Assembly (NCBI GenBank): GCA_914767715.1 | Contig: OU612074.1 | Coordinates: forward strand, 19,142,062-19,206,061 | DNA from: Membranipora membranacea | Taxonomy: Eukaryota; Bryozoa; Gymnolaemata; Cheilostomatida; Membraniporidae | Direction: 5' to 3' | Length of the DNA: 64,000 nt | Part shown: positions 37,351 through 48,029 of the stretch, piece after piece | Layout: each line of letters opens with the position of its first letter | Position numbering within the stretch: the first letter of the stretch is position 1 | The notes under the pieces: generated by a model | What the model saw: the letters and a program-made list of their open reading frames with translations, nothing else | Databases searched by the model: none | What the model was told of the DNA's origin: nothing | Program-made: the position numbers and the translations under genes

Positions 37351-38205
37351 CTGGTAATATATGCAAGAAATTTAGATTTTATGAAACCGAAGCAATGAGC
37401 CAATAGGGGGCAATCACATGTATAATGAATTTACATAACCTACTCAAAAAAAGAAAGAACGAGGCAAACATCTATTGTGATTTTCTGGATGTGAGTAATA
37501 TGACATTATTCATCCCATTTATCTTGCTCAAGAGACCAGATTTTTGTGGCAGAGCCCCTGAGGGCTGTGAGGTTGCTGTGACAGCTTATGTATATACTGA
37601 GATCCTGAACAAGGACCATCTGGCATGCTCAAATATACACAATGAATTTCATGGATCATTATTTTTGCCTAGTACATTGACACATCCAAGAAACTTCCAA
37701 ACTAGTTACCATTAAAAAACCAGCCGTACTGACCCGATTTCCAGGCCATGGCAAGTCTGCAATTACTGGCCAGGCCTTGACAACATATGTATGCATGTAT
37801 GTATTCATTATCTCATGTTTGAGAGAACTAAGATTGTGAAAGCCTGCCAAGATCACACATAAAATATGATGCAAAATATAAAAAGGTCTCATTGTGTAAA
37901 AAATGAGGTAGTTAATCCTTTGGTTACATCAACAGAATAATAAAACAGACAGACTATAATTATTAGAATGTAATGGGTTAGTTAGTAACAACAATGGGTG
38001 GTTGAGAATTCAATTCAGCCATCAGATGAATAACATTGACAATTTTCTGTGAGCGAATTAGAAGGAAAATGAACGAGTGCCTCAGACATCTCCCCAGTTG
38101 ATAGTCGCCACTGCCAACCTTATCATATTCGCTCAATTACATATTAGTTGCCCCTCCCTTTACTATCAATGAGATTCCAATTGTGATATCAGCAGGACTA
38201 CCAAC

Positions 38206-38259
38206 CTGATTCAACATGATATCCTTCGTGCCATAAGACAGTGCTGTGGGTTCTTGTCA
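38206..38259 (-). other. Candidate upstream 5' UTR exon of the NT/TPR gene
   Basis: The minus-strand block of 54 bases has ATTACAG before it and GTTGGT after it. Its copy at 24,012-24,068 keeps both splice flanks despite indels between the copies. Confidence 0.45.
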
Positions 38260-39384
38260 CTGTAATCAAAATCGATTCAATCTGTCTCAGGTCATGTACA
38301 TGGAAAAGTGAAAATAAAATAGTATAAAGCAATTAATATGAGGCTGTTCAAAGGATACTCAAGTTGATGTACAATGTATATGCACGATCCTGAGTTTGTG
38401 TTTGTGTTTGTAAGACACAAAGGCAAGAAAATATAATACAAAGCATATGAAACTATATTACCAGTTGATTCCTCTTTCTTTTCTCCAAGTGTGCAATTAG
38501 CATCTGGCCCAAAGCGAATTTTTTTTCTTCTCCAGTCTAGTCAACTGGTTTACCTTTCAGTTTAAGATTATGTCTGTTATAATGAAAATTCTACAATATG
38601 CTGGTGATCTTGTCTTGTATAAAAAACACTTCCTACATGTGACTCCCGCGGAATGGCTCACTGTACTGAGCAAACGTAATACTTAGCTCAAAATTATATG
38701 TGCAAATATAGGTTCGAGTGATGCCAGGTTGATACCGAAACAAAACAAAAGCCACAAAACCTGTTAATCAAACATCTATTTGCATTTTAGTAACATATCA
38801 TTTATCAGTATCACAAAAAAGGTTGGTAATCAAAATAATTGATAACCAAAGTTAAAAGAACAAAAGTGAAAGAACTATTGAGGCACTGCACTGCCAAGCA
38901 ACATCAAAATAAACACTTTAATCTTTTGACTAGTATTAAGATCAAATAATAATCAATGTTTTGTTTCTCACACAAACTCAATGTCCAAGAAAGTGAAAAC
39001 ATGTGGCACAATGCCACAAAAAATTGCCTTACAGAATTAGCAAATTCAAGCAAATCTGAAATTAGTACCCTGCATGGAAATGTAAAACTCAATAAATCAA
39101 ATCAGTTTATACACTGAATACACCGCAACAAAATGTTCTTATTGAACCTTTCACACAAAGCAAATTGAAAAGAAAAATAACCTTTGCCTAGCAGAGCTAA
39201 CTAACCTAAAATATTCACAAAGACTAAAAAAGGTCAAATGACCCTGTCGTGCCTAAAATTAAACTCCAAAGTGAAAAATCATTCTTCGATCTAGTCCCGC
39301 TCTTGTAGTTTATTAATGAAGCATGCCAAGTTTATATTTCAGCCTTTCACAGCTTGAGCTTTGAGAGCTTTGGTTTTACATGTT
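38260..39384. other. Upstream flank of the NT/TPR gene
   Basis: No gene seen. The part from about 39,150 resembles 24,740 onward, as in the rest of the duplication. The promoter of the nucleotidyltransferase gene should lie here or just to the left. Confidence 0.45.
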
Positions 39385-39600
39385 AAATAAAGTGACAAAT
39401 TTTTCCGTTCTCATCACCAGATAATTATGATCAACTTTGGGTGTTATACACTCCCCCCCCCCCCCCCTTCTCATAGCCCTCAGTCCAGTGTCCACCAGTC
39501 AGAAACCAGTCAATGACGGGGTTCCCTATCAACATATCAAAATCTTCATCAAAGGAAGACCAATACAACAGGCTATGGTAGGCTACTTGTTTTAAGCAGG
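39385..39600 (+). promoter_or_regulatory. D8C upstream block P2, copy 2
   Basis: Nearly identical to 24,966-25,190. The poly-C run is longer here (17 C at about 39,453) than in copy 1, while the P2 blocks at 41.3 and 44.8 kb have only three to five C at that place. Confidence 0.5.
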
Positions 39601-39671
39601 GTAGGGGTAGCCATTCAGGCTAGTAGTGCTGCCCGGGAAAATGTAAATGTAGCGGACTCACCATACTTTGT

Positions 39672-39767
39672 CAGGTAATCAGATGTTCAGATAAGCCTCA
39701 CGATTATGTATATAGGTGAGCGAGTGACTACGATGGTTGTTACATGGGATTCTGTGACTTGGAATAG
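39672..39767 (+). pseudogene. D8C-domain C-terminal relic, unit III
   Basis: Same 32 codons as the relic at 25,261, including the TGA in place of a Leu codon and the TAG at the end. The upstream part of the gene is missing in the same way, so the deletion and the stop predate the duplication or were copied by conversion. Confidence 0.8.
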
Positions 39768-40924
39768 TTTCTTATCAAGCTTAAATTATTGATGAACTCT
39801 TATCAAACGATCCTTTCACAAATCACAATAATTTTTAGATATGTCTCATTTCATCTATTACAAATTAACATTTTGTTAAGATGGATTTTTTAGATTGAAA
39901 TTGTTATATATTTTGGAGTTGACCCTCCTTGATTTGGAGGACCCTTCCTGATCAGTGAGTCTGTAATAGAGCACAGTCCATGTAGACTTATATCTATTAA
40001 TTTCCTTTGAAGTCTTGTCTGTGGTCCTGATGGCAACAGCATACATATTAAGCTCAGAGTATTGAAAAAACCCTGCAGGTTCCCCGAGTACTCACATTGT
40101 CATTGTGAAACCAGGGAGTCAAAAACCTATAATTATTGATTTTGGGACTAACGCTTATCCTGTCTGAAGGCCGATGATCCCCAGAATCTGGAGATCGATA
40201 GTTGCGTCTTGGAGGCCAGTCTTGAAGCCGGTGACTTACAATCACTGAGATTTAAGCGGTCACAGCTTGGGTGAATCAGTATTCACCAAAAAGTTGGTTG
40301 TCATTCTTGGCCAAAATATTTTACTCAAATCATTTTACTCAAAAATGATGATCTGTTACTGGAATTTTTTGATGTGTTGTACAAATAAATACCTGAATCA
40401 AATGACAAAATAGCAGCCCAGTTGACATGAGATAAAAAAACAGTAGTATTTACTTTGTTTTACTTTTGGCGTTGTTTTTCAATATATTTTATGTGACAGT
40501 AATATCGTGATTGAAAACAATCTAAATAGTGAACAATAAATAGTCAAATTCACAAACATCAATTATTATAGGTCAACAAGTTACTTTTTAACTACTCTGT
40601 TATCTGTAAACTTTCTAGAAAACCTCTTTAAACAAATAAATAATTAATTTTTTTATTACCATATTTATCAGAAGTATCCACATGTGATAACATTAGAATA
40701 GTGGACTAATTACAACATTATAATAAGCCATATTTGGTAGATCCTTTGTTATACGCAAGAGAGCAGCCGTTTTTTCCTCAATTCTTTGAATGCTTTCTTT
40801 GTTTTTTCCATGAATATGTGTATTTATTTGAGTGTAATTGGCAAAATTAAAAGCTACAACAAATTATGTTCATCATCAAAGTAGGCAATCGATTCTTCCG
40901 AATAAAAAGTGATCAGGTTTGCAG
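39768..40924. other. 3' flank of D8C relic unit III
   Basis: AT-rich and without a gene; nearly identical to 25,357-26,439 except for about 100 extra bases around 40,765-40,865. The extra bases are ancestral, since part of them (AAAGCTACAACAAATT) also occurs at 44,103 in the intact unit. Confidence 0.6.
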
Positions 40925-41245
40925 TTACTCAAGTCTTATTACAGCAATTCGCTGCCGTCTGATTTTTGCGCTGCCGCCTGATTTCTCCGGAATGATTTGA
41001 AACAAGCTTAGCGTGTGAGCCGTAACAGTATAACACAAATACATTCTTGTGACGCTATCTGACAAGCACAAAGCAAACACTCAGTTGGTCAAAATTGGGT
41101 ATTAATCACGCTTTGCTCTTGTTATTTATGAGGAGACCTTATAAAAGTATTCCTGCTTGAATTTCTGCCTTATCACAGTATGATCCTTGATAGCATTGAC
41201 GTCACATCTTGATTGTGTTTACTTTCACATTCGAGATAACTGCTG
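40925..41245 (+). promoter_or_regulatory. D8C upstream block P1 with CRE, copy 2
   Basis: Carries the palindrome TGACGTCA at 41,197-41,204. It runs directly into block P2 (41,250) of the intact D8C gene, so P1 plus P2 is the likely regulatory region of that gene. The CRE is about 1 kb upstream of the coding exon. Confidence 0.6.
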
Positions 41246-41249
41246 TTTT

Positions 41250-41562
41250 TGACCTGAGCTGGAACTTCAACCCTAGATAAAGCGACCAATTTGGTCCGCT
41301 ATCATCATCAGCGAACTGTGTGCAACCTTGAATATTATAAATCTGCCCCCTTACCATAGCCTTCACTCCAGTGTTTAGAGATCAGTTAGTTATTGGGTGA
41401 CGGCTAACATATCAAGATCCTTAGGGAAAGCAAGACAACAGGCTTTGTATTCGTTTTAAGTGAATAGTTAGATGCAAACACTTGCTACTACGCTGTCAAG
41501 ATATCTGGGCGGCGTGTTCTTGCTGCCATAATCTACAGAAGATCCGAGTACTCAAAGTCAAG
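41250..41562 (+). promoter_or_regulatory. Block P2 and probable 5' UTR exon of the intact D8C gene
   Basis: P2 similarity runs to about 41,465. A donor-like AAAGTCAAG followed by GTAAAATC at about 41,563 would end a non-coding first exon, spliced over a 640-base intron to the coding exon at 42,205. The exon's 5' end is not determined. Confidence 0.4.
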
Positions 41563-41875
41563 GTAAAATCATAAATAATTACCCTCGTCTTCTTGTATCA
41601 TTTGTAGGGATAATATTTCTGCTAGAAATAAATAAATATATTACTAGTTTGCAAATTATAACCAATCAAGAAGATGTTTAAGTGGTTATGTTGTTTATCC
41701 TGGAACAGAAAAACAGAGTCTAATTTTTGTATATAAGTTATATGTAATAAAGTGAGCCTTATTATTGTTATCGATGCGCTGCCACCTGCTCGCAGCAAAC
41801 TGTGAAGTATCATCAGGCTGATCCGAGACGTGATAATAATGTGAAAAATAACCAGCAAAATCTATGCATGCCATA

Positions 41876-42020
41876 TTTATATATGTATATATATATATTT
41901 ATATATTATATATATATTTATATATTATATATATATTTATATATTATATATATATTTATATATCTATATTTATATATTTATATATTATATATATTTATTT
42001 ACATATATATATATATGTAT
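41876..42020. repeat. AT-only minisatellite, period 19
   Basis: TTT triplets recur every 19 bases at 41,898, 41,917, 41,936 and 41,955 within alternating TA; the unit is close to TTTATATATTATATATATA. It lies in the presumed intron of the intact D8C gene. Open frames on this stretch are artefacts. Confidence 0.8.
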
Positions 42021-42204
42021 ATTATGTTGTCAGTCTAAACTCAATTCAATATTCTCAACAGTTTTATTTTTTTATTCCTGAAAGATCTATTTATTTATAG
42101 AGTCTATTAAACTTCTTTAAACATTGCTTAGGTACTGATCACATTTTGATTCTGTTGATACCTATTCACCTTTTATTTTACCGTATCATACTCTTTTTTT
42201 AAAG

Positions 42205-43113
42205 ATGTCTCCTCTACAACTTAGTCTGTTGACAATCATGTCACGTCTCATCTTACTTGACGCCACAGTCTTACATGACTCGAGCTTCCAGCTGGAATTC
42301 TTCCGGAGAAGAAATCATGTAGTTCTGGAGCTTCTTATCAAGGAAGGATGCGCAACCCTGCCAACACATGACCGAGAGACCAGAGCAGTGAGTTCCCCTG
42401 AAGTCGAGTTGGGAACAGAGAGACAGTTCTACAAACAGCTCACAGATGAATTAATAGCCTGCCGTGCAGCCAAGAGTGAGAGAAGTCGCCCAACAACGCC
42501 CACAACAAAACCCACAAAAACACCCACAAAAACACCCACAACAACACCCATAACAAAACCTACAACAACACCCACAACCGTATCACCCACAACGACACCC
42601 ACAACGACACCAACAACGACACCCACAACAACAACAACACCCACAACCATATCACCCACAACAACAGCCGATCCTCAGCCAGGGCAATGTCAGAAAGCAA
42701 TCAATCTGACTGAGTCATGGCGTAAGGACTACTCTAACAGTGGCATCAAACCAATTAATGGACAATATAACTGTGACACCAGAGATATGAAAGCTGCTGG
42801 TAAACCCTGGTTCCGCTTCACAGGTGCTGCTGGTAACCGACTACTTGATCGCTGTGTACAGTCTTCAAATGAAGCTAATGTGTTGGGTAGTTGTGGGACA
42901 CATGTTGCATTATGGAGTGATGATACAATGCCTGATCATATAGGGGTGGTAACAAGCATACAGGCTTATGCTTCTTTTATGGGTGATTGTAAAGATAGCT
43001 TTTACAGCAGACATTGCCAGGTAATTAGATGTTCAGATAAGTCTCATGATTATGTCTATAGGTTAGCAAGCAATTACAATGGGTGTTCCGTAGGATTCTG
43101 TGGCATGGATTAG
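42205..43113 (+). CDS. Secreted mucin-like protein with uromodulin-type D8C domain
   Basis: A 302-aa single coding exon. The ATG lies directly after a strong acceptor (TTTTTTTAAAG). A hydrophobic N-terminus (MSPLQLSLLTIMSRLILL) is a probable signal peptide. An unrecognised region of about 70 residues follows, then a Thr/Pro mucin stretch (about 95-158: TPTTTP, TTISP types) and a C-terminal domain (about 160-302). The domain follows the D8C pattern of uromodulin and GP2: YNCD, then W-F-R-F-TGAAGNRL, RC, GSCGTH, GDC, HC, VIRC, a YVYRL segment, NGC, GFC. It lacks a membrane segment and a zona pellucida domain. In vertebrates D8C proteins are secreted or surface glycoproteins that bind bacteria; such a role here is inference. 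It is the only intact member among four visible copies. Confidence 0.82.
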   Translation: MSPLQLSLLTIMSRLILLDATVLHDSSFQLEFFRRRNHVVLELLIKEGCATLPTHDRETRAVSSPEVELGTERQFYKQLTDELIACRAAKSERSRPTTPTTKPTKTPTKTPTTTPITKPTTTPTTVSPTTTPTTTPTTTPTTTTTPTTISPTTTADPQPGQCQKAINLTESWRKDYSNSGIKPINGQYNCDTRDMKAAGKPWFRFTGAAGNRLLDRCVQSSNEANVLGSCGTHVALWSDDTMPDHIGVVTSIQAYASFMGDCKDSFYSRHCQVIRCSDKSHDYVYRLASNYNGCSVGFCGMD

Positions 43114-44184
43114 AACTGAATCAGTACTACATTTGAATCACAGATCAATAATATGCTACCAGTTATACAGCACCCCACAGCAATAAGGCACCCCTTTGAA
43201 AAAATAGATGATTCAAACTCGCAACATTCAAATTCTACACACTGAGCTAATCAGCCTGGCTTACATGACACGGATTTGGTCCAATATAAATACAAAAATG
43301 CTTCAAATGATAGGCGCGCCTATATGCTCCTCTCTCATAGCCGCCCTCACTTATAAGTCACGGGACTCATAGGTGAGGTATTACGGTAGTAACAGAAAAC
43401 GCATTGATTTGATTATATAAAGATTAGCATTTTTGATCGAAGTTGTCTGTTACTGACAGTATCTTGGTTTTCTACAAGGTGTGAAAAGGGTGTGTACTTT
43501 ACAGTGATCTCATTGGTTCGCTAGGACACACCTCCACTCACTGATAAGATAAATTGGTCAACTCTTTTCATATCAAAAATAATGTTTTATTTGAAAGATT
43601 GTCAAAAAAAAACATAAATCTGCATTACTTTGTTTTTATTTTCTTTTATATGTATTATATGACAGTAATATGGGAAAAACAATTTCAAAAAGTAAGACAA
43701 AATGGTAAAACTAACAATTATCAATTATCATAAATGTACTTTTTATTGTCATCTTTGCTGCAAGTTTCAACATGGGGTGGCACAACAAGAATAGATGAAG
43801 AACATCATTGTAGCCATTATATTCAATTCAGTATCATCATGGAAAAAAATTTAATGTAATGTAAAATTTAATTAATGTTAAACTGCGAAATTGTTGATCT
43901 TTTTTATATATTTTACATTCATTATCATAAAAATACATTACGCAAATTTGACATTTCGGCTTGATTCTAAGTTATATAGAGTATAATACGTTTATACAGC
44001 TATTTAGATGATCTGCTTCTTCAGTAATTTTTCCAGTGCAATAGCTTTGTAAGCAGTGAGTGTATATTTTTTAAACTCACTTTGATCTGTTGGGCAAAAC
44101 TCAAAGCTACAACAAATTTAGTTTGCAGAGATTTGCTAGGAATCAGGAGAACAAGGTACAAAATATGATTAGTTGTTGATTGTT
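43114..44184. other. 3' flank of the intact D8C gene
   Basis: AT-rich; no gene. It shares words with the 3' flanks of the relic units (ATATGACAGTAATATGG near 43,660; AAAGCTACAACAAATT at 44,103). No canonical AATAAA was seen close to the stop codon. Confidence 0.5.
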
Positions 44185-44950
44185 ACAGTTACGCAAGTCT
44201 TATTTCCGCACTGCAGTCTGAATTCTGCGCTGCCTTCTGATTCCAAGATTGATTTGACACAAGCACTGCTGGCGAAGGCTTTGTGGGGGGTAATGTGTAG
44301 AGAGCGTTTGGTAGATGGGACTTCCCGGTCGCTGGTCGGATTGGGGTGATCTCGGCTTTGTTTAATCGGGTGGTCGCCACTCTTGTCTCGACTTCTCTGG
44401 CGTGGACTATCAGATCACAACGCTGCACTTTTTATCTTAATATTAAATCAATTTTTTACTAGAAAATTTCAAGCAGAAACCTAATACAAAAAAATGGGGG
44501 TGGGTATGTATGCTGTCACAACATATATTCTTGAGGGGTCATGTGACCAGCATCGGAGAAATAATCAGTTGATGAACATTGTACATCAATCACGCTTTGC
44601 ACTTGTAATTTGTCAGGACACCTTGTAAGAGCATTATATCCTGCTCGACTTTCCATTTATCACAGTTTGATCCTGATATTTTTGACGTCATATCTTGATT
44701 GTGTTTAGCTTCACATTTGAGATAACTGGTGATTTAGTCCTGAACGAGACTTAAACCTTAGATAGAGAGACCAATGTTGTTCATTACAATCACCACCAGA
44801 TAAACTGCAGCCTATAGAATTATGAATCCTCTCCCTTATCATAGCCTCTAGACCACAGGGTAGCAATCAGTTATTTATGGGTCGTCAGCTTAAAAATGCT
44901 GTCGAAGGAAGGGCTAGAGAGCAGGCTATGGTATTTGTAGTAAGCGAGCA
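44185..44950 (+). promoter_or_regulatory. D8C blocks P1+P2, copy 3, without a following D8C gene
   Basis: P1 similarity spans 44,185-44,715 with TGACGTCA at 44,683-44,690, and P2 follows at 44,725-44,950. A GC-rich stretch at about 44,275-44,430 is inserted in P1 relative to the other copies. No D8C sequence follows, so this is either a promoter that lost its gene or one now serving the mucin genes from 46 kb. Confidence 0.5.
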
Positions 44951-46120
44951 GGTTGATATTTCCATATGCTGCTTTGCTTTCAAGTTCCCTTATTTTTGAG
45001 TCAACTGATTCAGATATAGCCAGGTTGACCCTGTCACTTTACTTTCTTTTCACATGGGGCTTTATCTATCACTTACAAAGTGTACAGTTGTTGTTTTCAA
45101 ACCATGCGGTGAGAACCATTTACTAAGTTAAGTAGGTATAAACAAACTTTTTTAATAATTGCACCACAATATGTTGTCTGCCTATACCAACCAACATTAT
45201 TCTCTCCGGAAGTATATATATATTTTTTTTCTTACCTCAATGATTAACAAGGTAGCTGGGGGTTCCCCTATAGGAGGAGGGCGACTAATACGCCATTTCC
45301 TGGTTTACCCCCAATAAGTTAGAAATAAACGTAAGTAAGTAAGTTGCTGGAGAACAGCATGGGCAGGGCAAAAACTTTATAGGAGGAAATTAGGCCTCGA
45401 TACTTTAGAAAAGGCGGAAAATTTAGCACCAACCACACATGCACCAAAGTCACCTTTCACACACTGAGAAATATAGTAACATAAGGTAGTACTTTAGGGC
45501 GGGAGGATGGGAATTATGAACAGACGATTTGTCTCTTTAGTTATTTAGAGTAATAGGAACGAGAAGTAAGATAAATAAATTAGCATAACTCACTATAAGG
45601 TTCGCCGTGGTACTAGATAATGCTAGAGGTAAGATAAGATAACTACAAAAAATGAGGCTCAAAGGCCAGGATAGAGTTAGTAAATTTAACAAGTTATAAC
45701 ACAGTACTGTGTTATCAAATAACTGAGCCTTGTCACATTGCTCAAGAAAAAATGAGTTCTTTAGGTGTAAAAAACTCTGTATAAATATATTTATGATAAC
45801 AATGATGCTACCACCACCTCCACCTCATATTTATCCATACATGAGTGTGATACGAGTTAAGTTTCTCTTTATAGCATAGATAGGCGATGGCTAGTGGAAT
45901 AAAGAAGTCAATATCAATGTCAATAAAAAATGTCTATAAAAATAATGTAATTATGCACAGGCCCGAGTAATACATTAGGAATTACCCTCTCACTGTTGGA
46001 GCAGCTACAATCGTGAATCAATGTTAACAATCAGTAATTGGTACATTCCAGCTCACAAGAAGAATTTTGAGTCCACTAACTCAGAAGACTTTGGATAATT
46101 AAGTCAGCTAGTAAACCAAA
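44950..46120. other. Intergenic with retroelement tail
   Basis: No gene. At about 45,245-45,345 a GC-richer stretch (CTGGGGGTTCCCCTATAGGA) ends in AATAAACGTAAGTAAGTAAG, a poly(A)-signal-plus-tetranucleotide tail typical of the 3' ends of non-LTR elements. The sequence from about 45,975 is the upstream region of the next gene and resembles 47,888-48,030. Confidence 0.5.
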
Positions 46121-46130
46121 TTCCTGAACT

Positions 46131-47387
46131 ATGGAATTTTCATGTTCACTTCTCATTTCTGTATTCATTATGACTGCACTCTACACAGCTACAGGTGAGT
46201 GGGTCTCTTTAAATTGATGGTGGTTAACTCCGTCGGTTCTTGCGCTGGGCACTGAGCGCTTTAATACTATTGTATTGAGGTTTGTCAGATCATATGTATG
46301 CTGTAACAACTGCTGCGATCGTTTCTCCAAATTTCACACCATGTCCATGAGGCTATTTATCTGCAGGAGGAACTAGAACAGTTTGGTTTTGCTAATTTAG
46401 GGGTGACTTAATGCTAGCTCCCACCAACTATAGAGTTTTGAGTTTTTATAAATGTAAGCATAAATTTCAATAATTCAACAAAAGCAACAAAGCACACTTT
46501 TTCTCCTGCAAATACTTGACTCCTCCAGAGTATATAGAGAATAAAATTTTCTCAAAGGCTTTGTTCATAATGTGACACCTACCACAAATCTTGAATATTG
46601 TCATGAGACAGGAGAGAATTTAGTTGTGATCTCTTGTGTTGTAGCTTCTCGACTAGTCTCAACTCAACCGATTATGACTTCAACTTTGGCTCAATCACTG
46701 ATGAAGACCACACCTACAAATACTCCAGTAGCCCCGACAAGCAGTTGGGCTGCATCTACTCTCGCTGATCTGATAACAGCACAGTCACATTCTCCAACAA
46801 CTACCCAAAAACAGGCTACAGCTGATCGCATCATGACATCTTCCCCAGTACAAACACCAACAAAAGCCCTGCCTGCCACAACAGATACACTAAAAACAAC
46901 AAAAATTACACCAACCTCCACATTAACTTCTCAAACACAATCAAGACTAAGAACCATTCTGACAACTGCCACAGATACATCACAAACCAAAACAACTTCC
47001 CAACCACCAAAAACCATACTAAGAATCATACGAACAACCGCAGCAGATACACCTCCAACCAGATCAACTCCTCAAACACCAACAACCATACTAAGAACCA
47101 TACTAAGGAATCTCCTAACAGCGGCAACTGTTACCCCAACAACAATACCAACAGCAACCAGTGAATCAGAAATGATTGAAGAAGATTCAAGAGATTTAAT
47201 TGGCAAGCTGCTATCGGGTGTGCTGTCTATTATAATAGCTATTTTGGTAGGGTATATATTCTTTGACTTGAAGGTATTCAATGGAGTGAAATGTGCGTCG
47301 AAAAATAGCTCTGCATCGAGAATTTTCAACTGGGGTTTCAACACTCGAAGGTGTTGTCAGAGTCGCGTAGTTCAAACTTCCTGTTGA
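46131..47387 (+). CDS. Mucin-like type I membrane protein, paralog 1
   Basis: Two exons, 46,131-46,194 and 46,558-47,387, give 297 aa with matching phase 1 (ACA-G joined to GC-TTT). Exon 1 is essentially the signal peptide (MEFSCSLLISVFIMTALYTA). The mature N-terminus has a short two-Cys motif, YCHETGENLVVISCVVAS. About 190 residues rich in Thr, Ser and Pro follow, with TT(A/R)-containing repeats of about 35 residues, as expected for heavy O-glycosylation. A membrane segment (LLSGVLSIIIAILVGYIFF) and a basic, Cys-containing tail of about 35 residues end the protein. A poly(A) signal is at 47,494. I do not recognise the N-terminal motif from a named family. The paralog 1.9 kb downstream shares promoter, exon layout, motif and membrane segment. 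Confidence 0.75.
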
Positions 47388-48029
47388 CACTTCATCACTT
47401 TAACCGTCCTGACCAGGCGATCTCCATCATCTTTCATGAACATTACTACTGTACTATAATGAAACATCTCAGAAGAGATTGATCTTTGCTGTAAATAAAT
47501 ATGGAACAATAAATGCACCATATTTCTGAGCGAACCCACACTACACAACAAAACCAGCCTGTTAAGGCAGTGATACATGTTTCCCTTGACCCTGTTTTCC
47601 TTGCTTTCACCTGTTGACTTATTAGCAATACACCGAATCATCTCTTGTTGTAAATTGTCAAAATGCGTGATGAGAAACTTTAAACATTGTGCGGTCAATT
47701 AGTTTGAAAAACTCTTCATTGAATAATATCATAGTGTTGTGACATTCCGTTGCAAACCACCATTCACCTCTCTGGAAAGTGACCAATAACAACTTATACA
47801 GGTAGAACCAACATGGTTCGCATTTAAGCTGTTATGCGTGTGAGTTGAGAAAGGGTCTTATCCACGCACAACACATGCCAAAGAAGTAAATTAGGAATCA
47901 CCCTCCCACTGACGAATCAATGTTAACAATCTGTAATCAGAATGTTCCGCCTCACGAAAGAATGCTGTGTTTACAAACGTGGAGTACTTCGGTTAAGTTT
48001 AGTCAGCTAGTTGAATATTCTACTCAACT
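47388..48029. other. Intergenic and shared upstream region of paralog 2
   Basis: From about 47,888 the sequence follows 45,975-46,130 (AATCAATGTTAACAATC, GTCAGCTAGT, CTATGAAAATC at the start). The upstream region was therefore duplicated together with the gene. An AATAAA at 47,494 probably ends paralog 1. Confidence 0.55.

Larger units (their letters stand above)
37080..41245. repeat. Segmental duplication, copy 2
   Basis: Collinear partner of 22,200-26,760. It holds the 5' exons of the working nucleotidyltransferase gene and then a decayed D8C unit with blocks P2 and P1. The shared end is sharp: both copies read ATTCGAGATAACTGCT and then differ, because this copy runs on into the P2 block of the intact D8C gene. 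Confidence 0.8.

Noticed and set aside
41802-42100. Tyr/Ile-rich open frames near 41.9 kb
   Set aside because: Translation of an AT-only minisatellite; no codon structure beyond the 19-base repeat.
42429-42659. Minus-strand VVVGVVVG frame over the D8C gene
   Set aside because: Shadow of the mucin stretch in the intact D8C gene.
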